Positions 48,079 to 57,393 of a stretch of 64,000 bases of DNA are shown one piece after another. Below the pieces are notes generated by a model, which was not told the origin of the DNA, ran no database searches, and saw only the letters and a program-made list of their open reading frames with translations. Source of the stretch: CAZDDB01 sp963843285 (GTDB lineage: Bacteria; Acidobacteriota; HRBIN11; JAKEFK01). The translations under genes and the position numbers were made by a program. Position 1 is the stretch's first letter. The number at the start of each line of letters is the position of its first letter. The stretch lies in contig CAWJJO010000013.1 of assembly GCA_963843285.1 (NCBI GenBank), forward strand, positions 434,001-498,000, given 5' to 3'.

Positions 48079-49074
48079 ATGTCAGCCTATAAAGTCCTGA
48101 AAGAAAAGGAGACAACTCCAAGCATCCGCGAATCATTTGCCCGCGATGTCCTGATTAGTCTCTCTGAATCCCCAAAACGTATTCCGTCCCGCTATTTTTA
48201 CGATGCAGAAGGAAGCCGTCTTTTTCAGAAGATTATGGAGTTGCCCGAATATTATTTGACCGGCTGCGAATTTGAAATCTTTCAGAACAGCAAAGAACAA
48301 ATCGCGGACTTCCTATCGATGCAGGGGCATTGCAATCTGATTGAGCTGGGCCCGGGTGACGGCAGGAAAACAAGAATTCTGATCGAACATTTCCTGGAAG
48401 CGGGGTTGAATTTCGAATATGTTCCCATCGACATCTCCGAATCCGCCATGGAGGAGCTGATCCCCGATTTGCGCTCCAGCTTCTCAGGATTGCGATTGCG
48501 CCCCATTGTTTCCGAATACTTCAACGCGCTTCACTGGCTCAAGAACTTGAACTCCAGCAGAAATTTCGTCCTGTTTCTCGGATCGAATATCGGGAATTTC
48601 AATGCACAGGCAGGCCGGGTCTTTTTGCGCAGTTTATGGAACGCGTTAAACGCGGACGACTATGTGTTAATCGGGTTTGATTTGAAAAAGGACATCGATC
48701 TTCTTCTGAGAGCCTACAACGATTCGCAGGGCGTGACGACACGTTTTAACCTGAACCTGCTCACAAGGATCAACCGCGAGCTCGGTGGAAATTTCGACGT
48801 CCGGCGGTTCCGCCATTTCGGTACTTACAACGTGTTTTCCGGCGCCATGGAAAGTTACCTGGTCAGTCTGGAAAGACAAAGCGTGTTCATTCAAGAAATC
48901 GGGCAATCATTTTCTTTTGAACCCTGGGAGCCGATCCATACAGAATATTCTTATAAATATCTGGAATCGGATATTCTGAAGTTGGCGGACGAAACCGGAT
49001 TTGTTCCAGTCCGGCAATTCTACGATTCGCGCGGCTTCTTTACCGACTGCATCTGGCGCGTCCAAAAATCCTAG
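48079..49074 (+). CDS. egtD: L-histidine N-alpha-methyltransferase EgtD
   Basis: 331 residues from ATG 48079, with GAGGAG upstream. EgtD trimethylates the histidine amino group, the first step of ergothioneine synthesis. SRYFYDAEGSRLFQKIMELPEYYLTGCE is the family N-terminus, LIELGPGDGRKTRIL is SAM motif I, and FLGSNIGNFN and VLIGFDLKKD contact the substrate. It pairs with egtB, and both genes are probably needed together. A hairpin (49076-49096) directly follows the stop. Confidence 0.95.
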   Translation: MSAYKVLKEKETTPSIRESFARDVLISLSESPKRIPSRYFYDAEGSRLFQKIMELPEYYLTGCEFEIFQNSKEQIADFLSMQGHCNLIELGPGDGRKTRILIEHFLEAGLNFEYVPIDISESAMEELIPDLRSSFSGLRLRPIVSEYFNALHWLKNLNSSRNFVLFLGSNIGNFNAQAGRVFLRSLWNALNADDYVLIGFDLKKDIDLLLRAYNDSQGVTTRFNLNLLTRINRELGGNFDVRRFRHFGTYNVFSGAMESYLVSLERQSVFIQEIGQSFSFEPWEPIHTEYSYKYLESDILKLADETGFVPVRQFYDSRGFFTDCIWRVQKS

Positions 49075-49075
49075 T

Positions 49076-49096
49076 GGCGGGGGCATCCTGCCCGCC
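49076..49096. terminator. GC hairpin after egtD
   Basis: GGCGGGGGCATCCTGCCCGCC forms a 6-bp GC stem directly after the egtD stop. There is no T-run, so termination is uncertain; it may be a relic of the repeat families. Confidence 0.35.
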
Positions 49097-49139
49097 AGGC
49101 AGTTATAGAATCAGAACGTGCTGGAAGTCTGCGCTGCAT

Positions 49140-51773
49140 CTAGAAGTCATAACGCAGCACAAGCGCCGGATTGGAGCGCGAGGCGCGGAATGCGGGAATA
49201 AAACAGGCAACGCAGGAAACTCCAAACAAGATCAGGGAAGCCGTAATCAGAGTCAATGGATCTGTTGGCTTCAAGCCAAACAGGAGGCTTTGCAAGAATC
49301 GCGTGAGCACAAGCGCTGCAGCAATCCCGGCGACGATTCCACCGAGTGCCGGGCGAATGCCGTTTCCAAGCAGCAACATCAAGAGATCATTCCGGTTTGC
49401 GCCCAACGCCATCCGGATCCCAATTTCGTGAAAACGTCGGCTCACCCCATAGGCCATAACGCCGTAGATGCCGAGCGCAGCCAGGAACAGAGCTGTCAAT
49501 GCGAACAGTTGCAAAAGATGCAGCGTGAAGCTGCGCCGCCCAATGCTGGTTTGAACTACCTGCTCCATAGTAGCAACATCGGAAACGGATTGGCCGGGAT
49601 CCACGGACCGGATCGATCGCCGGATTTCTGTAGCCGCAGTGGCGGAATCCCCCGTCACCCGCGCGACAAGAGAGAAAGTGGAATCGGACCATTGTTCCAG
49701 AGGCATGTAGAATTGCATCGCAAAGGGCTCCTGAAGGCCGATGTGGCGGACATCTTCGGCTACACCAATGACGGTTCTCCAGGGTCTGCTTTTTTCACCG
49801 ATATGGATCTGCTTTCCGATCGGGTTCTCACCAGGCCAGATTCTGTCTGCGAAAGTCCTGTTCACGATTACGACCGGCAAGCTGTTTGCTCCGTCCAACA
49901 ATGAAAAAAACCGACCACTGAGCAAGGGAATGCGCATCGCCTTCAAGTAGTCCGGACTTACGGCGAATCGTTGTGCACTCGGGGCGAGACCTTCATTGGC
50001 AACGGGCTTATCTTTTACCAGTATTCCGTACATATCCAGATTGGTCGTTAACGGAAGCTGGCTCACAACTCCTGCCGATTGCACTGCCGGCAACGCTTGA
50101 ACGCGTCCGAGAACCTCTCTGAAAAAGGACTGAACTTTCGCATCTTCATCGTATTTCGGCCCGGTAACTGAGACCGTCATCGTAATCAAACCTTCCGGCT
50201 GGAAACCGAGCTTCTGCGACATCAAATGCTGCACAGTTTGCAGCAGTAATCCCACCCCGGCAAGCAACACCAGCGCAAGCGCGATGTTGAACGCCACGAG
50301 TCCTCTCCGCAAATTTTGCCTGTTATCTGAAATGCGATTCGACGAGACGGCAACTTCCCAGAGCTTTCCCTCCGTAGACCGCAACGCAGGTACAAGACCG
50401 AAAAGAATGCCTGACAACAAGCTGACCGCAATCGCAAACAGTAGTACGGGCCCTGAGATGGAGACTTGATGCAATCTTGGAATCTCTATCGGCGCATGAG
50501 CAATCAGAAAGTCGACACCCCAGCGGGCGAAGAGGATCCCAATCGTGCCTCCAATCAGCGCAAGCAACATGCTTTCCGTCAGAAGCTGCCGCAGCAATCT
50601 GATGCGACCTGCTCCCAGCGCCGCTCGAACCCCCAACTCCTTGCTGCGATGGATTCCACGCGATAACATCAAACTCGCAAGATTGGAACAGCCAATCAGG
50701 AGGATCACAGCAACAGCCCCCAGCAGGATCCACAGCAAAGTTCTCACATTTCCTACGAAGTGTTCACGAAGCGGTACCAGAGTGGCGCCCACACCCCCAT
50801 AATCATTGGGAAACTTGCGAATCAGCTCCCGTGTGAACGAATCGATCTCGCTCCCTGCTTGCTCGATGCTGGAACCCGCGCGAATTCGTCCAATCGCTTG
50901 CAAATGATTGCAACTCCGACAAGCATAAGACAACGTTTGATCGTAACCAAGCGGGCGAAAAATTTCTGTTTCTTTGAAGTTGTATGCTATCAGCGGCTGA
51001 AAATGAGATGGCATCACACCGACAACCGTGCGCGGAATTCCGTTTAGAAGAATCTGTCTACCTATGATAGAAGGGTCTGAATTGAAGCGCTGTTTCCACA
51101 AACGGTGGGTCAGAATTACAACACGATTTCGATCGGGGCGATCTTCTGCTACTTGAAAATCACGGCCGAGCATTGGAGGAATGCCGAGAATCTTGAAGAA
51201 GCCGGAAGATACGGACATGCCTTCCAAGGGCTCAGGATCGCCATATCCACTGATGATCGGCTGCCAGTTGCTTGTGGCTGCAATGCCGCTAAACGAATGA
51301 AGAGTCTGCTTCCAGTCCTCGACCGTCGCATAGTTGGTGTTACTGAGCGAGCCATCCTTTTCACGCTGCCACAACATCGCAAGCCTGCCGGAATCAGGAT
51401 AAGGGAGGGGCTGAAGCAAGACTGCCTGTGCAAGACTGAAAATCGCTGTGTTGGCTCCGATACCAACCGAGAGCGTAAGTATCGCTACTGCAAGAAACCC
51501 GGGTTCCCGGCGCAACGAACGAAACGAATAACGTACATCTTGGAGCAATATTTCCACGAACTGACCTGTGCGAACCTCGCGAACTCTTTCTTTTGTTTGT
51601 TCCACCCCACCAACCTGTAAGGAGGCCTGACGCCGCGCCTCCTCTTCGGTCATGCCTTGTCCCCTGTTCTGTTGGATCTGCATCTCCATATGGAACTGGA
51701 TCTCTTCCTGTAGTTCCTTTTCAACGATTTTTTTGCGGAAAAGATTGCGAAGTGCAAAAACGAAACGACTCAT
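49140..51773 (-). CDS. ADOP-type (acidobacterial duplicated orphan permease) MacB/FtsX protein
   Basis: 877 residues with two tandem FtsX/MacB permease units. The N-terminal extension (LFRKKIVEKELQEEIQFHMEMQ..GMTEEEARRQASLQVGG) and VRYSFRSLRREPGFLAVAILTLSVGIGANTAIFS are the hallmarks of the ADOP family. No ATPase gene accompanies it, as is normal for ADOPs. A PadR regulator gene lies 12 bp upstream on the same strand, the classic pairing in Acidobacteriota. The role is presumed to be export or periplasmic mechanotransmission; the substrate is unknown. Confidence 0.95.
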   Translation of the reverse strand: MSRFVFALRNLFRKKIVEKELQEEIQFHMEMQIQQNRGQGMTEEEARRQASLQVGGVEQTKERVREVRTGQFVEILLQDVRYSFRSLRREPGFLAVAILTLSVGIGANTAIFSLAQAVLLQPLPYPDSGRLAMLWQREKDGSLSNTNYATVEDWKQTLHSFSGIAATSNWQPIISGYGDPEPLEGMSVSSGFFKILGIPPMLGRDFQVAEDRPDRNRVVILTHRLWKQRFNSDPSIIGRQILLNGIPRTVVGVMPSHFQPLIAYNFKETEIFRPLGYDQTLSYACRSCNHLQAIGRIRAGSSIEQAGSEIDSFTRELIRKFPNDYGGVGATLVPLREHFVGNVRTLLWILLGAVAVILLIGCSNLASLMLSRGIHRSKELGVRAALGAGRIRLLRQLLTESMLLALIGGTIGILFARWGVDFLIAHAPIEIPRLHQVSISGPVLLFAIAVSLLSGILFGLVPALRSTEGKLWEVAVSSNRISDNRQNLRRGLVAFNIALALVLLAGVGLLLQTVQHLMSQKLGFQPEGLITMTVSVTGPKYDEDAKVQSFFREVLGRVQALPAVQSAGVVSQLPLTTNLDMYGILVKDKPVANEGLAPSAQRFAVSPDYLKAMRIPLLSGRFFSLLDGANSLPVVIVNRTFADRIWPGENPIGKQIHIGEKSRPWRTVIGVAEDVRHIGLQEPFAMQFYMPLEQWSDSTFSLVARVTGDSATAATEIRRSIRSVDPGQSVSDVATMEQVVQTSIGRRSFTLHLLQLFALTALFLAALGIYGVMAYGVSRRFHEIGIRMALGANRNDLLMLLLGNGIRPALGGIVAGIAAALVLTRFLQSLLFGLKPTDPLTLITASLILFGVSCVACFIPAFRASRSNPALVLRYDF

Positions 51774-51785
51774 TTCAAACCTTCC

Positions 51786-52106
51786 TCAAGCGGACTGAAG
51801 CACGCGCGCGATCGCAGCGCTGAGAACCTGCCATTGTTTGGTCTCCTGCTCCAACTGCTTGCGCCCGGCTCTGGCCAACTTGTAGTATTTTGCCTTCCGG
51901 TTGTTTTCCGACATACCCCATTCAGACTGAATCCATCCTTTCTCTTCCAGGCGATGCAATGCCGGATAAAGAGAACCCTGGTTGACACGAAATACATCCC
52001 TCGAAATCTGAGACAGGCGATGTGAAATTCCAAAACCATGCATTGGTTCGAGATCCAGAATCTTCAGAATCAGCAAATCGAGAGTGCCCTGCAAAAGTTC
52101 GGTCAT
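51786..52106 (-). CDS. PadR-family transcriptional regulator
   Basis: 106 residues. TELLQGTLDLLILKILDLEPMHGFGI is the PadR winged-helix start, and VNQGSLYPALHRLEEKGWI is the wing. The C-terminus matches the short acidobacterial PadR class that precedes ADOP genes. It should repress the PadR-ADOP transcript; a dyad at the predicted transcription start (52116-52130) is a good candidate operator. Confidence 0.95.
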   Translation of the reverse strand: MTELLQGTLDLLILKILDLEPMHGFGISHRLSQISRDVFRVNQGSLYPALHRLEEKGWIQSEWGMSENNRKAKYYKLARAGRKQLEQETKQWQVLSAAIARVLQSA

Positions 52107-52115
52107 AGTTACCCC

Positions 52116-52161
52116 TGTAGATAGCCTACATAAGAATAAGGTGACTCCTGTAGAATGTCAA
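52116..52161 (-). promoter_or_regulatory. PadR-ADOP promoter with operator dyad
   Basis: On the minus strand TTGACA (52156-52161) and TATTCT (52133-52138) are 17 nt apart. TGTAG-N5-CTACA (52116-52130) covers the expected transcription start. The ATG of padR is at 52106. Confidence 0.6.
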
Positions 52162-52168
52162 CAGGTAA

Positions 52169-52220
52169 GGAGCGCAGGCGTCCCGCCTGCATTATGGGTC
52201 GCAGGTGTCCCGCCTGCATT
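52169..52220. repeat. GGAGCGCAGGC family repeat
   Basis: GGAGCGCAGGCGTCCCGCCTGCATTATGGGTCGCAGGTGTCCCGCCTGC immediately upstream of the PadR promoter. Confidence 0.75.
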
Positions 52221-52239
52221 CACCGTTTATCTTTCCGCG

Positions 52240-52549
52240 CAACCGCGCCCCACTTTGTTGCTGGAACTTCACGGTTTGGGTCTGATTGATCCACTCCTTC
52301 AAACCCAGATAGATTCCATCATCAGGGGAGCGTCTCGATTCTCTCAGATTGGATATGCTTCCTGTCATATCCAGGCTCTTAAGATTAATTCATGATGGCC
52401 GAGCGACAACGATTACCGAGGCAATCCTGGAACATGGAGGCGAGGGACTGGCTTCTCAAAATCCGTTTAGAAACCTGGCACATAGCGATCAGCAGGACCT
52501 GATCAGCTTCCTGAACAATCTCGTACTATTCAAGACTGCTGAGGAGTAA
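52240..52549 (+). pseudogene. Remnant of a dihaem cytochrome c / peroxidase-like protein
   Basis: Two frames together resemble the C-terminal third of DUF1111-type dihaem oxidoreductases. The first encodes ELHGLGLIDPLLQTQID and QIGYASCHIQALKI, where the haem motif CxxCH has lost its first Cys (Tyr instead). After a frame change, LIHDGRATTITEAILEHGGE and DQQDLISFLNNL follow. The N-terminal part and most haem sites are missing, so this is a decayed fragment. It sits between two repeats. Confidence 0.6.
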
Positions 52550-52557
52550 ATATTCAC

Positions 52558-52588
52558 AAATAGGGGCGCCTCACTGGCGCCCCTATTT
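52558..52588. terminator. Strong hairpin (AAATAGGGGCGCC/GGCGCCCCTATTT)
   Basis: Perfect 13-bp arms with a 5-base loop, ending in TTTA. It could terminate transcription, or be a minimal one-hairpin member of the TAGGGGC repeat group seen at 2446. Confidence 0.55.
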
Positions 52589-52718
52589 ACTCTGATGGGG
52601 ATCCTCGTGGAAGATCAATTTTCTTTACACAACATTCATGGACATTTAACTTTGCGGTAACCAAAAGCTTCATCAATAAGAATACAATGAACTTGTTTAT
52701 CGTTTTGTGTGATCGCTA

Positions 52719-53081
52719 ATGAATTTGGATCTGCAATATGAAACAATCGAATCCAGTATCGGATTGGTTCGCCTATCAGGACGCCTTGACGTTCCTGGGG
52801 TCCAGGAAATTGATCTTAAGTTTACTGTCTACACTTCTACTCAGCGCCTTCCTGTCATCGTAGATCTTGAAAAAGTCACTATGATTACATCGATGGGGCT
52901 CGCTATGCTGGTCACAAGCGCGAAATCACTGAAGCCTCATGGAATTCCCTTCATCCTGCTCAATCCGCAGCCGCAGGTGGAAAAGGTGATTCAATTATCT
53001 GGACTGGAAAATCTTCTGCCGATCGAAAAGGATCTTTCTTCCGCGATTCAGCGCATCAAGAATTTGCCCCCCTCCGCATAG
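52719..53081 (+). CDS. STAS-domain anti-sigma factor antagonist
   Basis: 120 residues, SpoIIAA/RsbV-like. VDLEKVTMITSMGLAMLVTSAK carries the DLxxVxxIxSxGL signature with the phosphorylatable Ser at 58. In partner switching the unphosphorylated form binds an anti-sigma kinase, and SpoIIE-type phosphatases such as the product of 21626-24028 reactivate it. No kinase gene is adjacent. A decaying WD40-caspase gene follows 50 bp later. Confidence 0.92.
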   Translation: MNLDLQYETIESSIGLVRLSGRLDVPGVQEIDLKFTVYTSTQRLPVIVDLEKVTMITSMGLAMLVTSAKSLKPHGIPFILLNPQPQVEKVIQLSGLENLLPIEKDLSSAIQRIKNLPPSA

Positions 53082-53132
53082 CAATCGTTCTCTGTTTTGA
53101 CAACGAAAGCAAACCGTCCGAAGATAACTGCA

Positions 53133-54304
53133 ATGAGCAGAAAATTTCTTGTATTGATTCTGGCTTCTACTTTGTGGATTCCAGCTCTGGAAGCTGCAAA
53201 GCCGCAGCTGGTTTTGCAGACTGGAATTCCATATCCGGCCGTGATTCTTGCATTCAGTCCTGACGGCAAACTTCTCGCTTCGATGAGCTACGCGGGCGGC
53301 TCCATTCAGTTGTGGGAGATTGCCACCGGAAGGCAACTGCTATCGATCGATCTCGAAGTGCGCTCCGCAGTTGCAGTAGCTCTCAATTCCGCATTTTGTT
53401 TTACTGCCGATGGCGCGTCTTTGATCAGCGCCAGCGCCGGATTCGTGAAGGAATGGGAAACGAGAACCGGACGTTTGTTGCGCAGTGTCGCAATCCACTG
53501 TGACTTCGGAGCCGTGGCATTGAGTCCTGATGGACGACTCCTTGCCGTGATCAATCAAACGCGGCAGAGCCTTTCTGTCTGCGATACACAATCAGGACGC
53601 TGATGCGGGAGTGCTTCGCTCAGTCCGGATGGAACCCGGCAGATTCATCCGTTATACCGTATCGGAATTTCACGAAGACGGTTTCCGGTGTTTGCGTCCA
53701 ACAAGCTGATTCCGATACTTGTTTGGCAAATCCCATTTGATCTCTGGATTTCTCGGGCGCCGGTCGTGGGATCTGAAATATCCCAGAGTCTTGTGGAATA
53801 GGAATAGAACCGTTTGACAGCATACACTTTCAATCAGGATGATGTGAAAAGTGCCGATGCAACGCTCACTGTAACGGGTGGAAGCGAATTGCAGCGAAAA
53901 GGCACAGCCTACATCGTGACCATCGGAGTGAATCGCTATTCGAATGAACAGTTCAATCTAAAGTATGCAGTCACAGATGCTTCAACGTTCGGGCAAGAAA
54001 TGCAAACCGAACAATCACAACTCCGAAACTACGGCCACGTGAAAGTGATCGTGCTGACAGATGCAGACGCGACCCGGCAAAATATTCTGAAGGCATTGTG
54101 CGCGAATGGTTCAATTATGCGAGCGATCGCGTTCCCCAAATGCAAGAGACGGAGCTGCAGTCGCGACTTCTGGTTCATCAGAACCTGGCCTTTGTTGAAG
54201 GAGAAGAGCAGATTGAGAATCCCGCCGAAAAGAGCGTACAACGTCCGCGCATTTTCTATCGCCGTGAACCGGACCGCAAACCACTTGTAGTTGGCCGTCC
54301 CTAA
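53133..54304 (+). pseudogene. WD40-caspase family protein, rearranged pseudogene
   Basis: The start MSRKFLVLILASTLWIPALEA is a signal peptide, followed by two WD40 blades (AFSPDGKLLASMSYAGG, LWEIATGRQLLSID; ALSPDGRLLAVINQ), ending at a TGA at 53601. At about 53620-53833 the WD40-like peptides STRLWDISDPTTGAREIQ and LLDANTGNRLREIP are on the opposite strand, as if inverted. From 53840 a caspase-like start follows (KGTAYIVTIGVNRYSN), then a frameshift and loss of the catalytic His/Cys region, then a C-terminal tail (RPRIFYRREPDRKPLVV) in another frame. Not functional. Confidence 0.7.
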
Positions 54305-54391
54305 ATAAATAAGTGCAATTGAAGAAATCAATGCCTATTATGAAAGGATCACGATTAAATTTTTGAAAACACAATTGTCAGGAGGTATTAC

Positions 54392-54694
54392 ATGGTAACT
54401 GTAGCTCTATACGTTCAACTTGAGGCAAAACCCGGAAAGGAAGCGGAAGTTGAGGAGTTCCTTCGTGGAGGACTGTCAATCGTTCTGGACGAGCCGGCAA
54501 CAACGGCCTGGTTTGCGATCCGAATTGCGCCATCCACCTTTGGGATCTTCGACGCTTTTCCTGACGAGTCAGGACGGCAGGCACACCTGACAGGCCGAGT
54601 CGCAGCTGCGCTGATGGCAAAAGCTTCCGAGCTTTTAGCGAAACCGCCCGTGATCGAAAAGGTTGATGTCCTGGCTGCCAAGCTTCCGGGGTAG
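54392..54694 (+). CDS. Antibiotic biosynthesis monooxygenase (ABM) domain protein
   Basis: 100 residues. VALYVQLEAKPGKEAEVEEFL is the ABM start, and TAWFAIRIAPSTFGIFDAFPDESGRQAHL its second strand block. The dimeric ferredoxin-like fold oxidises quinols or other small aromatics without cofactors, or simply binds them. AGGAGG lies 8 nt before the ATG. The neighbours are pseudogenes, so context gives no clue to the substrate. Confidence 0.9.
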   Translation: MVTVALYVQLEAKPGKEAEVEEFLRGGLSIVLDEPATTAWFAIRIAPSTFGIFDAFPDESGRQAHLTGRVAAALMAKASELLAKPPVIEKVDVLAAKLPG

Positions 54695-54717
54695 TACATT
54701 CCCAAGACAGAAGGGTT

Positions 54718-55990
54718 TCAAGGTCCGGTAGGTCGAACGAGACGGGAGTACGTGTAGGATACGGCCCAAGCATCGTCGACACTGGTTGAACCTTTCAAAT
54801 TGTTGCGCGTGAAGGTCTTAATAGATCCTAATGAAAGTCCGTTTTGAAAATCGTTCACCCGAGCCGATAGAAGCGCCCCTGCATTATCCTTTCCTCCGAC
54901 TTCTGCGCCAGGCGCACCCATAAAAAAGAACAAGTGACCCATACTCATCTGGGCCCCAAGGGTTGCTCCGTATCTATCACCTTCGTTTCGCCCGCCCTTT
55001 AGTTTTGTTCCAAGGTCTTGCCCCAAAAACGCGGGCGGTTGGCCGTTCTTGGACCTGAAGAAATCGACCGCACCGGTATCGAAGCGGATCGGGTTTCCGA
55101 TCCTTTCATCAAAAGGAGATCCCATGCCAATTAGAAAATTACCCGGGGTTCCGCCTGTGGCAACCGAAAAGCCGGATCGACCTCCGGGCAACGAAAAGGG
55201 GCTCCTCAGAAAAGTACTGTTCATTGTTGTAAGACCCCCCGCAGTTCCATTTACAACGAATGCGCCACCTGTATTATCATCCAGATCAGGCGCTGTTAGA
55301 ATCGCATCAGCAAAATCATCATTGTTGCAATAGCAAGCACCCAACTCGAATCCGAGACCATTCGGCTTGTTCGTTTTCAGGGTGATCTTTTGATTTCCCG
55401 GAGATCCTAAGCCGCCGGGGGGGAACCGCCGTAAAGCGCATTCACCGAACCCCTGAAATCGCTTTCTACTGTATTGATGAGCACGTCATCGAATCGATCG
55501 TTGTTGATGTTCAGAACGGAAACCCGCCGACCAAAAAACGCGTTGGTAGTTGGCTTCCCTTTAATACCTCGAGTTCCCCGATGAATTTCTCCGCGAAGCG
55601 ATAGACCGGTAGAGGAACCACCAAATTCCAGTATTTTCCCCGCATTGATTTTTCCATTGACAGTTGCGCCCGGTTCCGATGCCGCGATATCCAAAAAGCC
55701 ATCTCCATCAAAGTCCCCTGCAGCTACATCCGTACACAGCAGACCATTTGGTTGATCTCCAACCAGGAATTGAGCAGGCTCCAGGTCGGCTCCTCGTTTT
55801 CCAAGATACAGGAGCATGCCGCCCGTGTTCAGCCCGAATTCAGAATCAAATCCGTTCGTACACACAACAAGATCGGAGATATTGTCTCCATTCACATCCC
55901 CGATGCGGATGAGATTCCAAAAAAGTCACCCGGGTGTGGTTCTATCCCACCACGTTTCCCGCTCCAACGTCGGCGAGGTTCTGACCGTGA
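54718..55990 (-). pseudogene. FG-GAP (integrin-like) repeat protein, frameshifted
   Basis: Three frames on the minus strand contain consecutive FG-GAP/VCBS units: HPGDFFGIS (about 55925), then IRIGDVNGDNISDLVV and AAGDFDGDGFLDIAASEPGA (55895-55407), then NNDDFADAILTAPDLDD and GDRYGATLGAQMS (55344-54718). Frame changes near 55910 and between 55345 and 55406 break the reading. It was probably a surface or secreted calcium-binding propeller. No complete start is seen. Confidence 0.7.
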
Positions 55991-55994
55991 AGCG

Positions 55995-56498
55995 TTACAA
56001 CCCGCTGATCGATTTCAGTTGCTTCAAATGATTGATGTCATGTCCCGCGGTCAAACGAGCCATATCGGCGATCGATTCTCTGCCCCGCTCTGAATGAATG
56101 CCGGCATAATTCCAATGCTTCGGTTGCAGTGATCGCAGCCGCGCAAGATTGCTTTTTCGCACAGTACGGAACAAGCTCAGCGCGAGAGAAGGATCGTCTT
56201 GCAAATAACCTGAGTGCCTCACCCAGATATCCTGATCGTATGCCTGGATCGGCGAGCCGTCGGAGCTCAAAATCATTCGAAGCCGGTATGCAAAAACGAT
56301 CTCTCCTTCAGCAAGATGCGCGAGAATCTGTGCGGCGCTCCACTGACCGGGAGCGCGCGGGGCAGTCAATCGTTCACCCGGGAGAGTTTCTATAAGCCGA
56401 TCGACTTCAATAAGTGTTTCTTCCAGGACTTTAAGAGGTTCTTTGCCTGCAAGTGTCCGGATCAATCGTTGTGTATATTCCTGTGGGGTTTCGTTCAT
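55995..56498 (-). CDS. DinB superfamily protein
   Basis: 167 residues. The four-helix DinB fold is shown by RAPGQWSAAQILAHLAEGEIVFAYRLRM and the last-helix AGHDINHLKQLKSI, where three histidines can bind a metal. Such proteins are often thiol-S-transferases for bacillithiol or mycothiol, or of unknown role. The start MNETPQEYTQ follows a GGAGGAAT Shine-Dalgarno sequence. It sits against the 5' end of a broken FG-GAP gene. Confidence 0.88.
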   Translation of the reverse strand: MNETPQEYTQRLIRTLAGKEPLKVLEETLIEVDRLIETLPGERLTAPRAPGQWSAAQILAHLAEGEIVFAYRLRMILSSDGSPIQAYDQDIWVRHSGYLQDDPSLALSLFRTVRKSNLARLRSLQPKHWNYAGIHSERGRESIADMARLTAGHDINHLKQLKSISGL

Positions 56499-56591
56499 TC
56501 TATTCCTCCTGATTCGCTATTCATCATCGCAATAAAATCTGATAATAATGAAGCATGTCACTGTGAATCTAGTACAAAATTGCTGCCTACT

Positions 56592-57338
56592 ATGGACTGG
56601 TATCGTTCTTTTTATTCAAAAGAGTTTCTTCACTGCGTGGGATTTGCGGACACCGCTCAAACCGAAGCTGAAGTCGAATTCCTGTTCAATGTCCTGGATT
56701 TTCAGTCTAACGCAAAGGTTCTCGATCTCTGCTGCGGTTATGCGCGCCACGCAACGTTGATGTCGGAGCGCTCCACACTTCACGTAACAGGCATGGACTT
56801 GTCTGCGGACTACCTCCAGATTGCAAAACAGGGGCATGCCGGTTCCAATTTACATTTTGTCCGCGGCGACATGCGAAGAGTTCCGTTCCATGATTCATTC
56901 GATGTTGTCATCAATCTGTTCACATCGTTTGGCTTCTTTGAAACTGATGAAGAGAATGAAACTGTATTGAAACAGATTCACCGAGCCCTCAAGCCTGGCG
57001 GTCAGTTCCTGTTGGATTACGAAAACAAATTCCATTTCGTGCAAAACGATGTCCTGCAAAAGGAACGTTGCTGGTGGAGAGATGATTCCGGCTCGCTATA
57101 TTTGATCGAAAACAGCTACGATGCGAATACGGAACGGGAAAGATTACGCGTCTTGAAGTTCGAAAACGAAACGATCACTGAAAGCGGTTACAATATCCGT
57201 TTATATAGCCTTCCCGAATTGAAGAGGATGCTGGAAAGAACGGGGTTCCAGCTTGTTCAAGTATGGGGAGACTTTAACGCTGAACCCTACTCTGTTCAAA
57301 GCAGACGATTGATCACACTCTCCCGAAAAGTTTTGTGA
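56592..57338 (+). CDS. Class I SAM-dependent methyltransferase
   Basis: 248 residues from ATG 56592. VLDLCCGYARHATLMSER is SAM motif I, VTGMDLSADYLQIAKQ motif II, and GDMRRVPFHDSFDVVINLF the following acidic and Asp strand. ALKPGGQFLLDYENK is motif III. The family (Methyltransf_25/11-like) acts on small molecules; the substrate is unknown. An in-frame upstream extension has no start signals. A TAATAAT lies about 45 bp upstream as a likely -10. Confidence 0.87.
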   Translation: MDWYRSFYSKEFLHCVGFADTAQTEAEVEFLFNVLDFQSNAKVLDLCCGYARHATLMSERSTLHVTGMDLSADYLQIAKQGHAGSNLHFVRGDMRRVPFHDSFDVVINLFTSFGFFETDEENETVLKQIHRALKPGGQFLLDYENKFHFVQNDVLQKERCWWRDDSGSLYLIENSYDANTERERLRVLKFENETITESGYNIRLYSLPELKRMLERTGFQLVQVWGDFNAEPYSVQSRRLITLSRKVL

Positions 57339-57393
57339 CGGCCTTTATTTGCCGGTCAGCATAGACAATCAGAAGCGTTTCATTTCGGAAACG

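Noticed and set aside
52084..52210. Coding region upstream of the cytochrome remnant on the plus strand
   Set aside because: This part only translates the PadR promoter and a repeat; similarity to the cytochrome starts after about 52240.
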